A stretch of DNA of 64,000 bases. Origin: Blastopirellula retiformator (GTDB lineage: Bacteria; Planctomycetota; Planctomycetia; Pirellulales; Pirellulaceae). Each line of letters starts with the position of its first letter. The first letter of the stretch is position 1. The notes beneath the pieces were generated by a model, which was given only the letters and a program-made list of their open reading frames with translations, was not told the DNA's origin and made no database searches. The stretch lies in contig NZ_SJPF01000005.1 in NCBI RefSeq assembly GCF_007859755.1, positions 186,001-250,000 of the forward strand, given 5' to 3'. Position numbers and translations under genes: made by a program. This document shows positions 44,824 to 53,308 of this stretch, piece after piece.

Positions 44824-45777
44824 ATGTCTCTGGCTCGTCGCGGTTTTACGCTCGTTGAATTATTGGTCGTTATCGCCATCATTGGCGTCTTGGCAGGATT
44901 GCTATTGCCGGCGGTCAACTACGCGCGAGAAACCGCGCGACAAGCGACTTGTATGAATAATCAACGCCAGCTCGCTCTGGGCGTGGCGATGCATGTCGAC
45001 AACAAGAAGCGATATCCCGGCTATGTCGAAGCGCAGCTGGGCGCGGTCGACATCACCTGGATTCAGTCCATTTTTCCGTACATCGAACAACCGGCCCTCG
45101 CATCAAATTGGAAAAGCGTCTCGGCGACTCCGGCCGCCGGCAGTCCTTTGCTGCCGCAGCTTGACCTGCTGATCTGCCCGAGCAATCGCGAGGACTGGCT
45201 CGGCCCATTCAACTCATATTGCGGCAACGGCGGTTTGGCGAGCGAAGGGCTCTCGGTCAATCCTTCCAACAGCTACGTTCCCGAAAACACCGAGAACGGC
45301 ATCTTCATTTATCGTGGCAGCTACCTGGGCAATAAGCCGCAAGTTTCGGATGCGACGATCAAAGATGGTTTGAGCACCACAATGTTGCTATCCGAAAATC
45401 TGCAGGCCTCCAACTGGAATGAGACGACGACCGCGCTGCAAGCTGGCGGCGTTGATCCCGCCACCTACGGACGCAAGACCGGCGTCGTGATGAGCTGGTT
45501 TACCAGCGGCGGCTCGGTCGCTACGCCAGGTCCGACTTCGTGGATGCCGATCAACGGCTTGAAGTATGACGAAGCTCGCGGCACGGCGCCTCGACCTTCG
45601 TCGGAACACTCAGGCGTCGTGATCGCCGCGATGGCGGATGGATCGGTGACGCGTATCTCGGAAAAGATTGGTTATGCGGTCTACGCCCAGTTGCTGGTTA
45701 CCGACGGCACCAAGGTTCGTGATGGGGGCAGCGGCCCGCTGACCTATGTCTTGAACGATGCGGACTACAAGAACTAG
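44824..45777 (+). CDS. DUF1559 protein with prepilin-type N-terminus
   Basis: This 317-residue protein has the prepilin-like leader [20 protein letters not shown], a hydrophobic helix, [17 protein letters not shown] after it and the C-terminal H-X9-DG in [18 protein letters not shown] lies eight bases ahead of the ATG. The first coding bases (CGTCGCGGTTTTACGCTCGT) are identical to those of the DUF1559 gene at 42815, so the two are recent relatives or kept alike. Only tadA and a family 2 repeat lie between them. Confidence 0.95.
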   Translation: MSLARRGFTLVELLVVIAIIGVLAGLLLPAVNYARETARQATCMNNQRQLALGVAMHVDNKKRYPGYVEAQLGAVDITWIQSIFPYIEQPALASNWKSVSATPAAGSPLLPQLDLLICPSNREDWLGPFNSYCGNGGLASEGLSVNPSNSYVPENTENGIFIYRGSYLGNKPQVSDATIKDGLSTTMLLSENLQASNWNETTTALQAGGVDPATYGRKTGVVMSWFTSGGSVATPGPTSWMPINGLKYDEARGTAPRPSSEHSGVVIAAMADGSVTRISEKIGYAVYAQLLVTDGTKVRDGGSGPLTYVLNDADYKN

Positions 45778-45786
45778 TCGGCAATC

Positions 45787-45943
45787 CTAACTGCCTGTTG
45801 AAAAATGCCATCGTGGCATTTTCCAACCTCGCCAGGCTCAGAGCGTAGCTCTTCGCGGCTCGCAAAATAACGACTTACGTCGCTATTTTGAGATCGCATC
45901 CATGCGATCACGCAGTGCGTCGAGAAAATCAACGGACTGCTAA
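45787..45943 (-). repeat. Family 1 five-hairpin repeat, copy B (inverted)
   Basis: About 157 bp, inverted relative to copies A and C, with all five hairpins and only scattered base changes. It lies between the convergent DUF1559 (ends 45777) and DUF1080 (ends 45970) genes. Together with copy C it forms an inverted pair around 45.9-48.7 kb. Confidence 0.9.
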
Positions 45944-45969
45944 GGTGACGATGCTGAAGACGGCGAAAA

Positions 45970-46614
45970 CTATTCCGCCTTCTTCGGCAACTCGCGAATC
46001 TCAATCTTGCGAATCGCGGCGGTTGATTGCCAGGCCGAAAAGCCAAGCGGCTGCGAGTCGGTCACTTCGCCGCGAGTCGTGATCTTGCGGCCTTTGATGT
46101 TCTGATCGATCGTCAGCTTGTCGTCGATCCAGGCGTGAATCTTCTCCGGCGTCACCTTCAACCGAAAGCGGTACCAGCGATCGTCGTCAAAGGCGATGTA
46201 CTTGGTCGTTTCGTTGTTCGCCGCGTCTTCGCCATCGATGCTCGACAAGCCGACGACGGCGCCGCCCCAACCGGCGTTGATCCAACTGCAAAACGAATCG
46301 CCAACCGGGAAGGTAATGCCCGCGAAGAAGTCGATCCCTACCAATCGCTTTGCTTCGAACCGGATCTCGTAGTTGGTCTTCGGCGGTTTCTTCTGATAGG
46401 TGACGCCAGTCAACGCGACCCCTTGCGCCATCACGATCGCGCCATCCTCGATGGTGACCTCTCCTTCGCCGCCAAAGTTGACCGGCTTCCAGTCTCCCAG
46501 GTTCTTCCCGTCAAACAGCGATTTCCAAGCCGGTTCTTCGGCGGCGAGCGAACTGCCGAAAGTCAGCGGAATCAGGAGGCTGAAAACCAGCAGCGAAAGC
46601 AAGCGAGCCATCAT
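45970..46614 (-). CDS. DUF1080 (3-keto-disaccharide hydrolase-like) exported protein
   Basis: This 214-residue protein has a signal peptide (MARLLSLLVFSLLIPLTFGSSLAA, preceded by one Met) followed by a single DUF1080 domain of concanavalin-like beta-sandwich type: WKSLFDGKNLGDWKPVNFGG, VTIEDGAIVMAQG, YEIRFEAKRLVG, WYRFRLKVTPEKIHAWIDDK. Proteins of this group bind or cleave glycosides and are abundant in planctomycetes. There is no partner enzyme nearby, so the sugar target is unknown. Confidence 0.9.
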   Translation of the reverse strand: MMARLLSLLVFSLLIPLTFGSSLAAEEPAWKSLFDGKNLGDWKPVNFGGEGEVTIEDGAIVMAQGVALTGVTYQKKPPKTNYEIRFEAKRLVGIDFFAGITFPVGDSFCSWINAGWGGAVVGLSSIDGEDAANNETTKYIAFDDDRWYRFRLKVTPEKIHAWIDDKLTIDQNIKGRKITTRGEVTDSQPLGFSAWQSTAAIRKIEIRELPKKAE

Positions 46615-46770
46615 CGAAGCGCCTTGAGCCAGGTAGCGAAGTGGGAATAGGACCGGCTATCAGAATAACCGGCGGCCCGGCGAATGCCAAATCTCACCCT
46701 GTTGGTGAGAAGACCGTTCAAGAGTGGCGGCGGGTTTAGAGTCGCTCGAGGTGATCGATCCGGTAACCCT

Positions 46771-47217
46771 CTAATCCACCAGATCAATATCGAAGCTGTT
46801 GTCTTTGTCCGCGATCACTTCAAACTCGAGCGGCGTGTTGTCAGCCGATTTGTATTTGTTGGGCAACATGTCTCGGTTAACGTAAGCTGGTTCGCCGGCA
46901 TGCTCGCCATCCTTTTGGATCCCTTGTTGAACGCTGACGAGCTTCCGCACCGAGACTTTGTAGCTGCCTGCCATGGCGCCGTCGCTCGATTCAAACGTTG
47001 ACATGGCGTACGTCCCATCGGCGCCGGTGGTGGCGTTGGCGACTTTCGCTTCGGAGTTGTTCGGCACAAACTTGACTGCCGCTCCCTCGACAGCTTGGCC
47101 TTTGTACGTAACCTTGCCCGTCACAGGGGCCGTGGGTGGATTCTGGTTGCCCCCGCTACATCCGATTGCAAACAGGCAAACAGCCGCCACATGGAACCAC
47201 ACAATGCTCTTCAACAT
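46771..47217 (-). CDS. Transthyretin-like / carboxypeptidase-regulatory-like lipoprotein
   Basis: The protein has 148 residues from the ATG at 47217. A lipoprotein signal (IVWFHVAAVCLFAIGC) is followed by a beta-sandwich domain with VTGKVTYKGQAVEGAAVKFVP, TTGADGTYAMS and GSYKVSVRKL, the pattern of carboxypeptidase-D regulatory-like domains. Such small lipoproteins very commonly sit next to DUF1559 genes in planctomycetes, as here (93 bases downstream of one). The function is probably structural at the cell surface, by inference. Confidence 0.88.
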   Translation of the reverse strand: MLKSIVWFHVAAVCLFAIGCSGGNQNPPTAPVTGKVTYKGQAVEGAAVKFVPNNSEAKVANATTGADGTYAMSTFESSDGAMAGSYKVSVRKLVSVQQGIQKDGEHAGEPAYVNRDMLPNKYKSADNTPLEFEVIADKDNSFDIDLVD

Positions 47218-47310
47218 CGCGCTCTCCTCTCGTCGGTGAAATCGCGGAACGAAAAACGTCCGACCAGTTGCGGTCGGACGTTCGCAAAAGAACATAGCCG
47301 CTTGGACTTG

Positions 47311-48354
47311 CTATTGGCTAATTGCTTCGCCGCCATTGCGACTTCCCATCGCTCCCCAAACGCCATAGGGGGAAGCTCCGCCGGTGAAATTGAAGGCAGC
47401 TCCCTGGTTGCCGGTGTCGACGGTCTCCGCGACAAAGCGAACCGAACCATCTCCCAGGCTCGTCAGAACGCCGCCCGGGTGCAGGCTGCTGGCGCCAGGC
47501 AGTGCATAGCTTCCATCATGGACGTTTCCGCTGTTGCCATCGCCCGTGCAACTGACGCTGTTGGGAGGCGCCGCGGCAAAGAAGCCTGAATAGGGTGATC
47601 GTCCGTCGTTCCAGCGCGAATCCTCGATCTGCCCCATCCAGGTTCCGGTAAGTGCTGCGGTGCAATCCGACGGAGAGCTGTCGGCAGCGAGCGTGACTTG
47701 GGCAAAGGCGCCTTGATTGGGTCGACCATTGGACGCCATCGAGATCCGCTCGGAAAACGCGATCGTGTTCGACAGGCCATCGGTGACCGAGGCGAAACGC
47801 ATCTTGTTCTTGGGGGCCTCGGTCGTGCTGCCGCTTCCCTTTTGGAACATACCGCGAGTGCTTTCCATTTCGCCGTCTCGGTCACGGAGTCGATCGCCCA
47901 GGCACATGTGGTAATTCCGCCACCCTTTCTGGCTGTTATTGAAAGTCGCCGGCGGCGGCGATGATGGGCACTGGAATCCCGCAAAAGTAAATTGCTGCCA
48001 ATAAGTCGTGCCAGTCCAGGGCGACGTGCCTAGATCATTTTGGATTTGCTCGTAGGTGTTGTTCTGTTCCAGGAACGGCAACAGAGAAATGAAGCCAGAG
48101 CGACGATCATGATTGCCACCGCCAATGTTGCGTAGCACCGGCATGTGCAGGAAGGTGTCGTGGTGATTGTGCAGCGAGAGTCCCAATTGCTTCAGGTTAT
48201 TGGTGCACTGCATGCGACGAGCAGCTTCGCGCGCTTGTTGAACCGCCGGAAGCAAAAGCGCGATCAAAACGCCTATGATCGCGATGACCACGAGAAGTTC
48301 GACCAACGTAAACGCATGACGCCGCGTAGAACCAACTGACGGGGGCTTATGCAT
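47311..48354 (-). CDS. DUF1559 protein with prepilin-type N-terminus
   Basis: The protein has 347 residues from the ATG at 48354, with AGGAG upstream. The prepilin-like leader is [20 protein letters not shown] with Ala-Phe at the processing site. It is followed by QQAREAARRMQCTNNLKQLGLSLHNHHDTF and the DUF1559 domain with RNYHMCLGD. The C-terminal H-X9-DG is in HPGGVLTSLGDGSVRFV. It is the most canonical of the three DUF1559 proteins here and is co-directed with the lipoprotein gene. The upstream region (48355-48660) is AT-richer leader DNA without another gene. Confidence 0.95.
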   Translation of the reverse strand: MHKPPSVGSTRRHAFTLVELLVVIAIIGVLIALLLPAVQQAREAARRMQCTNNLKQLGLSLHNHHDTFLHMPVLRNIGGGNHDRRSGFISLLPFLEQNNTYEQIQNDLGTSPWTGTTYWQQFTFAGFQCPSSPPPATFNNSQKGWRNYHMCLGDRLRDRDGEMESTRGMFQKGSGSTTEAPKNKMRFASVTDGLSNTIAFSERISMASNGRPNQGAFAQVTLAADSSPSDCTAALTGTWMGQIEDSRWNDGRSPYSGFFAAAPPNSVSCTGDGNSGNVHDGSYALPGASSLHPGGVLTSLGDGSVRFVAETVDTGNQGAAFNFTGGASPYGVWGAMGSRNGGEAISQ

Positions 48355-48660
48355 GGGTGGGACTCCTGGATAAATAGATAGGCATGGATGGGAAATGCAA
48401 ACCAAACGACCACTTAGAAGGGGATGGCCTTTTCCCAGGAGGAGGGGTATCTAGGGAGGGCATGTGTCCACAGAACTGGTTTTAGAGGCGATTTGGTTTT
48501 ACTTAAGTCTAGGTTATCGTTGGACGCATCCAAGTTTGCAAGTGCAAACCGAGCGAAAATGAGTAAAAATTGCAGATGTTTTTAGAAAAAAGATGCGCGC
48601 ATAGAGGTCTCAGGTCGACTGCGAATTTTTTTCACACAGGGGTTCCGGCTTCCGTACTTG

Positions 48661-48813
48661 GCAGTCCGTTGATTTTCTCGACGGACTGCGTGATCGCATG
48701 GATGCGATCCCAAAATAGCGACGTAAGTCGTTATTTTGCGAGCTGCGAAGAGCTACGCTCTGAGCCTAGCGAGGTTGAAAAATGCCACGAGGGCATTTTT
48801 CAACAGGCAGTTA
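48661..48813 (+). repeat. Family 1 five-hairpin repeat, copy C
   Basis: About 153 bp, the best-preserved copy, beginning GCAGTCCGTTGATTTTC and ending CAACAGGCAGTTA. The last three bases are the stop codon (TAA) of the epimerase gene on the minus strand. Confidence 0.9.
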
Positions 48814-49767
48814 GTCATACCACGACTTGAACCACTCGACATATTCCCGAATCCCAGCTTCGATCGGCACCTGCGGGTGATAGTTGAGCAGGCGTTTCGC
48901 CTTGTCGAGATTGGCGAACGTGACCGGCAGGTCTTCGGGACGCTTTGGCAGTTTCTGGATGTTCGCCTTCTTGCCGAACGCTTCTTCCAACAGTGCGATC
49001 AGGCCCCGCATTTCGATCGGGTCGCTGTGCCCCAGGTTGATCGTTTCGCCGATGACATTTTCGGCGGAGAGAGCCGAGATCAGCCCGTCGCAGATATCGC
49101 TAACATGGGTGAAGTCGCGGCGGATCGAGCCGTCGCCAAACAGCGGAATCGTGGCGCCGGTATGGATCGCCTTGGCGAAGATCGTCAGCGCCAGATCAGG
49201 CCGCAGTCGCGGACCATACACGCTGAACGGCCGGAGGCAAACGACCGGCGTATCGTGCAGTTCGGCGTAACACAAACCAAGCAGTTCTGCGGCTCGCTTG
49301 GTCGCGCCATACGGACTGGCCGGTACGCCATGATGCGCGTCTTCCTGAAAGGGGATCGCAGCGCCCCGGCCATAGACGGTCGAGCTGGAGGCGAGCAGGA
49401 ACCGCTTCACTGGGTGGCGGCGGACCGCTTCCAGCAGATTGAGGGTTCCACCCACATTGGTTTGTTGATAAACGTGCGGTTCGGCGACGCTGACCCGCAC
49501 TCCCGCGTAGGCGCCCAGATGAACGACCGAATCAATTTGGTGCGTGGTGAAGAGCTCCTCGACCGCAGCCACGTCGCAAAAGTCGGCCTCGATTTGCGTC
49601 ACGCGGGGCTCATCCATGAACCGGGCCGCGTTGGCCCGCTTGAGCGCGGGATCATAATAGTCATTAAAATTGTCAATGCTGATCAGATCGTCGCTCGAAT
49701 GGGCGAGCAAGCGTTCGATCAAATGACTGCCGATAAATCCAGCTCCGCCGGTGATTAGAATCGCCAC
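48811..49767 (-). CDS. NAD-dependent epimerase, UDP-glucuronate 4-epimerase-like
   Basis: This 318-residue extended SDR has the NAD motif ITGGAGFIGSHLIERLL, the Ser in LLASSSTVYG and the Tyr-Lys pair in SPYGATKRAAE. The N-terminal FNDYYDPALKRAN stretch is typical of UDP-glucuronate 4-epimerases, which make UDP-galacturonate for surface polysaccharides. Its stop codon is supplied by repeat copy C. The decarboxylase gene at 50278 uses the same UDP-glucuronate pool, so the two may serve one glycan pathway. Confidence 0.9.
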   Translation of the reverse strand: MAILITGGAGFIGSHLIERLLAHSSDDLISIDNFNDYYDPALKRANAARFMDEPRVTQIEADFCDVAAVEELFTTHQIDSVVHLGAYAGVRVSVAEPHVYQQTNVGGTLNLLEAVRRHPVKRFLLASSSTVYGRGAAIPFQEDAHHGVPASPYGATKRAAELLGLCYAELHDTPVVCLRPFSVYGPRLRPDLALTIFAKAIHTGATIPLFGDGSIRRDFTHVSDICDGLISALSAENVIGETINLGHSDPIEMRGLIALLEEAFGKKANIQKLPKRPEDLPVTFANLDKAKRLLNYHPQVPIEAGIREYVEWFKSWYD

Positions 49768-49874
49768 GTCTGCTTTCGCTCCACGAGTTTGGACTACAAT
49801 GGTGGCTCGCCGGCGGACTAGATAGGCGTCCGTTTGGCCGAGTCATTTTTCTTCACACTTCGTTTGTTAACTGC

Positions 49875-50261
49875 ATGAATCGCCTGATCGCCGCCCGTTG
49901 GTACATCCTGGCCGGAGTGCTCTGGCTTTCTGCATTCGTCGCGACCCATTGGCCCGGTGACCGACTACCAGCGTTAGCCCAAGGTTGGGGGCACTGGGAT
50001 AAGGTTGTGCATTTTCTGATGTTTCTGGTGCTCGGGCTCGTCCTGTCGGCGATTGCGGGGCGAATCAACAAGTTCGCCCCGTTACTGGTCTGGCCGATTC
50101 TCGCGGCGTACGGTTTGTTGGACGAAGCGACCCAGACGTTTGTGCCGGGCCGAAGTTGCGATGGTCTCGACTGGATGACCGACTGCGGCGGGGCCGCTGT
50201 CGGCGTCGGCATCTACCTGATCGTTTCGTACTATCTCAATCCCGAGCCGGCCGACGCCTAG
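49875..50261 (+). CDS. VanZ-like family membrane protein
   Basis: This 128-residue protein has three or four membrane helices. The VanZ-type pattern is clear: WDKVVHFLMFLVLGLVL, then DEATQTFVPGRSCDGLDWMTDCGGAAVGVG. The acidic and His residues in the membrane are conserved in the family, whose activity is not settled (teicoplanin resistance in one case, envelope phenotypes in others). It lies between two nucleotide-sugar enzymes but on the opposite strand. Confidence 0.9.
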   Translation: MNRLIAARWYILAGVLWLSAFVATHWPGDRLPALAQGWGHWDKVVHFLMFLVLGLVLSAIAGRINKFAPLLVWPILAAYGLLDEATQTFVPGRSCDGLDWMTDCGGAAVGVGIYLIVSYYLNPEPADA

Positions 50262-50277
50262 TCGCGGCCGTTTAGCG

Positions 50278-51255
50278 TTAGTCGTGATTCGGCGTGGGCG
50301 GACGATAGTGCGACATGTCGATGTTGCGGAAATAGTCGATCGTCGCCTTCAGCCCTTCTTCTAATTCGACTTTGGGCTCCCAGCCAAGCTTCGCTTTGGC
50401 CAGGCTGATGTTGGGCTGACGCTGCAGCGGATCATCTTCGGGCAACGGCTTATTGATGAACGTCGACTTGGCGCCGGTATGCTTCACTACCAATTCGGCT
50501 AACTGGCGAATGGTGAACTCATGCGGATTGCCAATGTTGACCGGTCCGATGAATTCCGGTTCGCTGTTCATCATCCGAATCATCGCCTCGACGAGATCGT
50601 CGCGATAGCAGAACGAGCGGGTCTGGCTGCCGTCGCCGTACAGTGTAATCGGTTCGCCGGCGATCGCCTGGCGGATGAAGTTGGACACCACGCGGCCATC
50701 GTACGGATGCATTCGCGGTCCGTACGTATTGAAGATCCGGACGATCTTGATATCGACCTTGTTCGAGCGGTGATAGTCCATGAACAGCGTCTCGGCGACC
50801 CGCTTGCCTTCGTCATAGCAGGCCCGCGGTCCGATCGGATTGACGTTGCCGCGATAGTCCTCGGTCTGCGGATGGACGACCGGATCGCCATAGACTTCGC
50901 TGGTCGACGCTTGCAGCACCCGCGCCCGGCAGCGTTTCGCCATCCCCAGTACATTGATCGCCCCCATCACCGACGTCTTGGTCGTCTTAATGGGGTTGTA
51001 TTGGTAGTGGCCCGGCGCGGCGGGACAAGCCAGGTTGTAAATCTCGTCAACTTCCAACCAGATCGGCATCGTGATATCGTGCCGGATGAACTCGAAGTTG
51101 TGAAAGTCGAGGAGCCGCTCGATGTTCGCCTTCTGACTAGTAAAGAAGTTGTCGAGACAGATAACGTCGTGTCCCGCATCGACAAGACGCTCGCAGAGGT
51201 GGGACCCGAGAAACCCGGCGCCTCCGGTCACAAGGATTCGCTTCAGTTGCGACAC
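50278..51255 (-). CDS. UDP-glucuronate decarboxylase (UDP-xylose synthase)
   Basis: This 325-residue extended SDR has the NAD motif [36 protein letters not shown] after it, the catalytic region [15 protein letters not shown] and Tyr-Lys in [13 protein letters not shown]. The [17 protein letters not shown] and [11 protein letters not shown] stretches are hallmarks of UDP-xylose synthases. It converts UDP-glucuronate to UDP-xylose plus CO2 in the cytoplasm. The promoter must lie in the 83-base gap to the divergent ATL-endonuclease V gene. Confidence 0.94.
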   Translation of the reverse strand: MSQLKRILVTGGAGFLGSHLCERLVDAGHDVICLDNFFTSQKANIERLLDFHNFEFIRHDITMPIWLEVDEIYNLACPAAPGHYQYNPIKTTKTSVMGAINVLGMAKRCRARVLQASTSEVYGDPVVHPQTEDYRGNVNPIGPRACYDEGKRVAETLFMDYHRSNKVDIKIVRIFNTYGPRMHPYDGRVVSNFIRQAIAGEPITLYGDGSQTRSFCYRDDLVEAMIRMMNSEPEFIGPVNIGNPHEFTIRQLAELVVKHTGAKSTFINKPLPEDDPLQRQPNISLAKAKLGWEPKVELEEGLKATIDYFRNIDMSHYRPPTPNHD

Positions 51256-51338
51256 GCGGATTTCTCCTGGCTTAGCTGGCAGTGCATGTAGAAAAGTCTC
51301 TCCTCAGATTATCGAAATCCGCCGTTTGGTAACAAGCC

Positions 51339-52349
51339 ATGCCTGACTTTTCGACGCTCGAAAGGGAGTTTCTAGCTCGACTTCCTGACATGCGACAGCA
51401 TTTGGAGGAGCGAATCGCCCAAATCCCACACGGAAAAGTGGCGAAATACGGGCAAATCGCCGTTTCGATGGGGGATCGACTAGCCAGCCGCTGGATTGGC
51501 GAGCAATTGCTGCATGGCCCTGCGGCGCAGTTGGAAGGCGCCCATCGCGTCGTCCGAGCCGGCGGCAAGTTAGGTCTCTATCACACCGGCGAACCGGCCG
51601 ACAAGGCGCGATTGCTCCAGTCGGAGGGAGTCGCTGTCGACGGCGACAACGTGAACCTGGCCAAATATGAATTCTGCGATTTTTCTGGGGCAGCGCCGTT
51701 GGTTGACCTCCGCGATTGGCAACAAGCGTTGGCCGCCAAGAATCGGTTGAGCGAGTTGCCTGACGAGCCAGCGCTGATCGCTGGACTCGACGTTTCGTAC
51801 GACGGCGAAGAGGGCGTCGTCGCTTACGTCGTATTCGACTATACGACGCGCGAGTTGGTTTGGTCGCAGACGAATCGGCTGCCGGTTCGCTTTCCTTATA
51901 TTACGTCTTACCTTTCGTATCGCGAATTGGCGTTCCACTTGTCGGTGCTGGCGATAGCGCAGCGGGCCAACCGACTAGCCGACGTGTTGCTAGTAGACGG
52001 CAGCGGCGTGTTGCACCCCCGCCGCGCTGGCATCGCCAGTATGTTGTCGGCGCTGACCGGGATGCCGACGATCGGCGTTACCAAGAAGCATCTGTGCGGA
52101 TCGTATGCGGCCAGCGATCTCTCGGCCGACCACTTTTGCGACTTGACGATCTCCGGCGATGCGGGAACCTCGAAGTTGGGCGCAGCGATTTTGCCGACCC
52201 GCAAGACGAAGCGTCCGATCTTTGTCTCGCCAGGCGGATTGATTGACTTCGACCAGGCGGAAGCGATCGTCGCGCACTTCATGGTCGGCAAACGCTTGCC
52301 AACACCGATCGGCGCTGCCGATCGATTGAGTCGCGACGCGATCGGTTAG
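51339..52349 (+). CDS. nfi: Alkyltransferase-like domain fused to endonuclease V
   Basis: This 336-residue protein has two DNA-repair domains in one chain. Residues 10-105 match the DNA-binding domain of O6-alkylguanine transferases ([43 protein letters not shown]), but the acceptor Cys of PCHRV is absent (EGAHRVV), so it is an alkyltransferase-like (ATL) domain. Residues 118-336 are endonuclease V: the metal ligands appear in [17 protein letters not shown] and [17 protein letters not shown], with GVTKKHLCG following. Endonuclease V cuts near deaminated bases (inosine). The TAG stop lies in a repeat hairpin. Confidence 0.93.
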   Translation: MPDFSTLEREFLARLPDMRQHLEERIAQIPHGKVAKYGQIAVSMGDRLASRWIGEQLLHGPAAQLEGAHRVVRAGGKLGLYHTGEPADKARLLQSEGVAVDGDNVNLAKYEFCDFSGAAPLVDLRDWQQALAAKNRLSELPDEPALIAGLDVSYDGEEGVVAYVVFDYTTRELVWSQTNRLPVRFPYITSYLSYRELAFHLSVLAIAQRANRLADVLLVDGSGVLHPRRAGIASMLSALTGMPTIGVTKKHLCGSYAASDLSADHFCDLTISGDAGTSKLGAAILPTRKTKRPIFVSPGGLIDFDQAEAIVAHFMVGKRLPTPIGAADRLSRDAIG

Positions 52350-52376
52350 CCGCGATAGCTCTGCTATCGCGGCTAA
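52346..52376 (+). repeat. Family 2 repeat, solo outer hairpin
   Basis: TTAGCCGCGATAGC-TCT-GCTATCGCGGCTAA is a perfect 14-bp inverted repeat equal to the outer ends of the 180-bp element at 44394. The TAG stop of the endonuclease V fusion (52347-52349) is its second to fourth base. It may also act as a transcription-end hairpin. Confidence 0.8.
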
Positions 52377-52490
52377 CTGGCGGTTGCGTTTCTGGAATCG
52401 GTCTGGACGCACTGCGCTTAGTTTCGGTACTCTTCGCCACGAAATTTCCGGACCGAGCAAATCGCACTTCCGTCAACCGAGGAAGGATCT

Positions 52491-53237
52491 ATGTTGCGTC
52501 ATTGGCTAGCAGTGGTCGTTTGCATCCTGATCTCCGGCACGCTTTCCGCGGCCGATTTTCAGGTCACCAATACGATCTTCGTTGACAACCAGATGCAGCC
52601 GTTCGCCGCGACGCAGACCATCTTCAAAGAGAACGTGGTCTACGACTATACGTTGGGCCCCAATGGTCAGGCGATGATCATTGACTTTGACGCCAACCTG
52701 GTGACGCTGCTCGATCCGGTCCGTAAGCGTCAACTCTCGCTCGATATTCGCAAGATCATCGAGCTGTCGACCTTTATGCGGACCAACGCCGATTTCAACA
52801 CGCCGCTTCTGCAGTTCTCCAGCAAACCGAGCTTCCAGCGCCAGGTCGAACCGCAGAACAATCGGGCCGTCTTCACGGGAAACCCGGTCAGCTACGACCT
52901 GACGACGCAGCCGATTGAAGATAAGCGAATCGTGCAAGACTATGCCCGATTCTGCGATTGGTCGGCCGACGTCAACTTTACCTGTTCGGCGGGCCTGCCG
53001 TCGCAAGCCCGGAAAGAGATCAACGGCTTTTTCAGTGAGCACAACGTCTTGCCGGTCGAAATTCGCCGCGTCATTCGCAATGCGAACCCGGGAAAGAACC
53101 AGACGGTCCGCAGCGAACACGCTTACCGCTGGAATCTCAGCCAAAACGACCTGGTGACGGTCCAGCGGTTACGGGCTCAGCAGGCCCAGTTCCAGAAAGT
53201 CGCTCCAGAGCAGTGGATCGCCGACCAGGCAAAGTAG
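52491..53237 (+). CDS. Exported hypothetical protein
   Basis: This 248-residue protein has a signal peptide MLRHWLAVVVCILISGTLSAA with a likely cut after AA. The mature part reads as a beta-rich N-terminal half (FQVTNTIFVDNQMQPF, VVYDYTLGPNGQAMIIDFDANLVTLLDP), which resembles lipoprotein-carrier-like folds in its pattern of reporting on a variable or value, and a helical C-terminal half ending QRLRAQQAQFQKV. There is one Cys pair (FCDW, FTCSAG). GGAAGGA is present ahead of the ATG. No family is recognised. Confidence 0.75.
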   Translation: MLRHWLAVVVCILISGTLSAADFQVTNTIFVDNQMQPFAATQTIFKENVVYDYTLGPNGQAMIIDFDANLVTLLDPVRKRQLSLDIRKIIELSTFMRTNADFNTPLLQFSSKPSFQRQVEPQNNRAVFTGNPVSYDLTTQPIEDKRIVQDYARFCDWSADVNFTCSAGLPSQARKEINGFFSEHNVLPVEIRRVIRNANPGKNQTVRSEHAYRWNLSQNDLVTVQRLRAQQAQFQKVAPEQWIADQAK

Positions 53238-53308
53238 CGTGGCGACTGGCGAGCGGTTAGGATAGACGGCAGTTAGTTGCTATCCCGCCTTCCTAGGAAT
53301 TGCCCGCC

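Noticed and set aside
23104-48813. CRISPR array
   Set aside because: The repeats are dispersed, about 155-180 bp, and not separated by unique spacers of even length; no cas gene is present.
48736-49758. A 340-codon open frame on the plus strand
   Set aside because: Antisense shadow of the epimerase gene, whose SDR motifs are complete.
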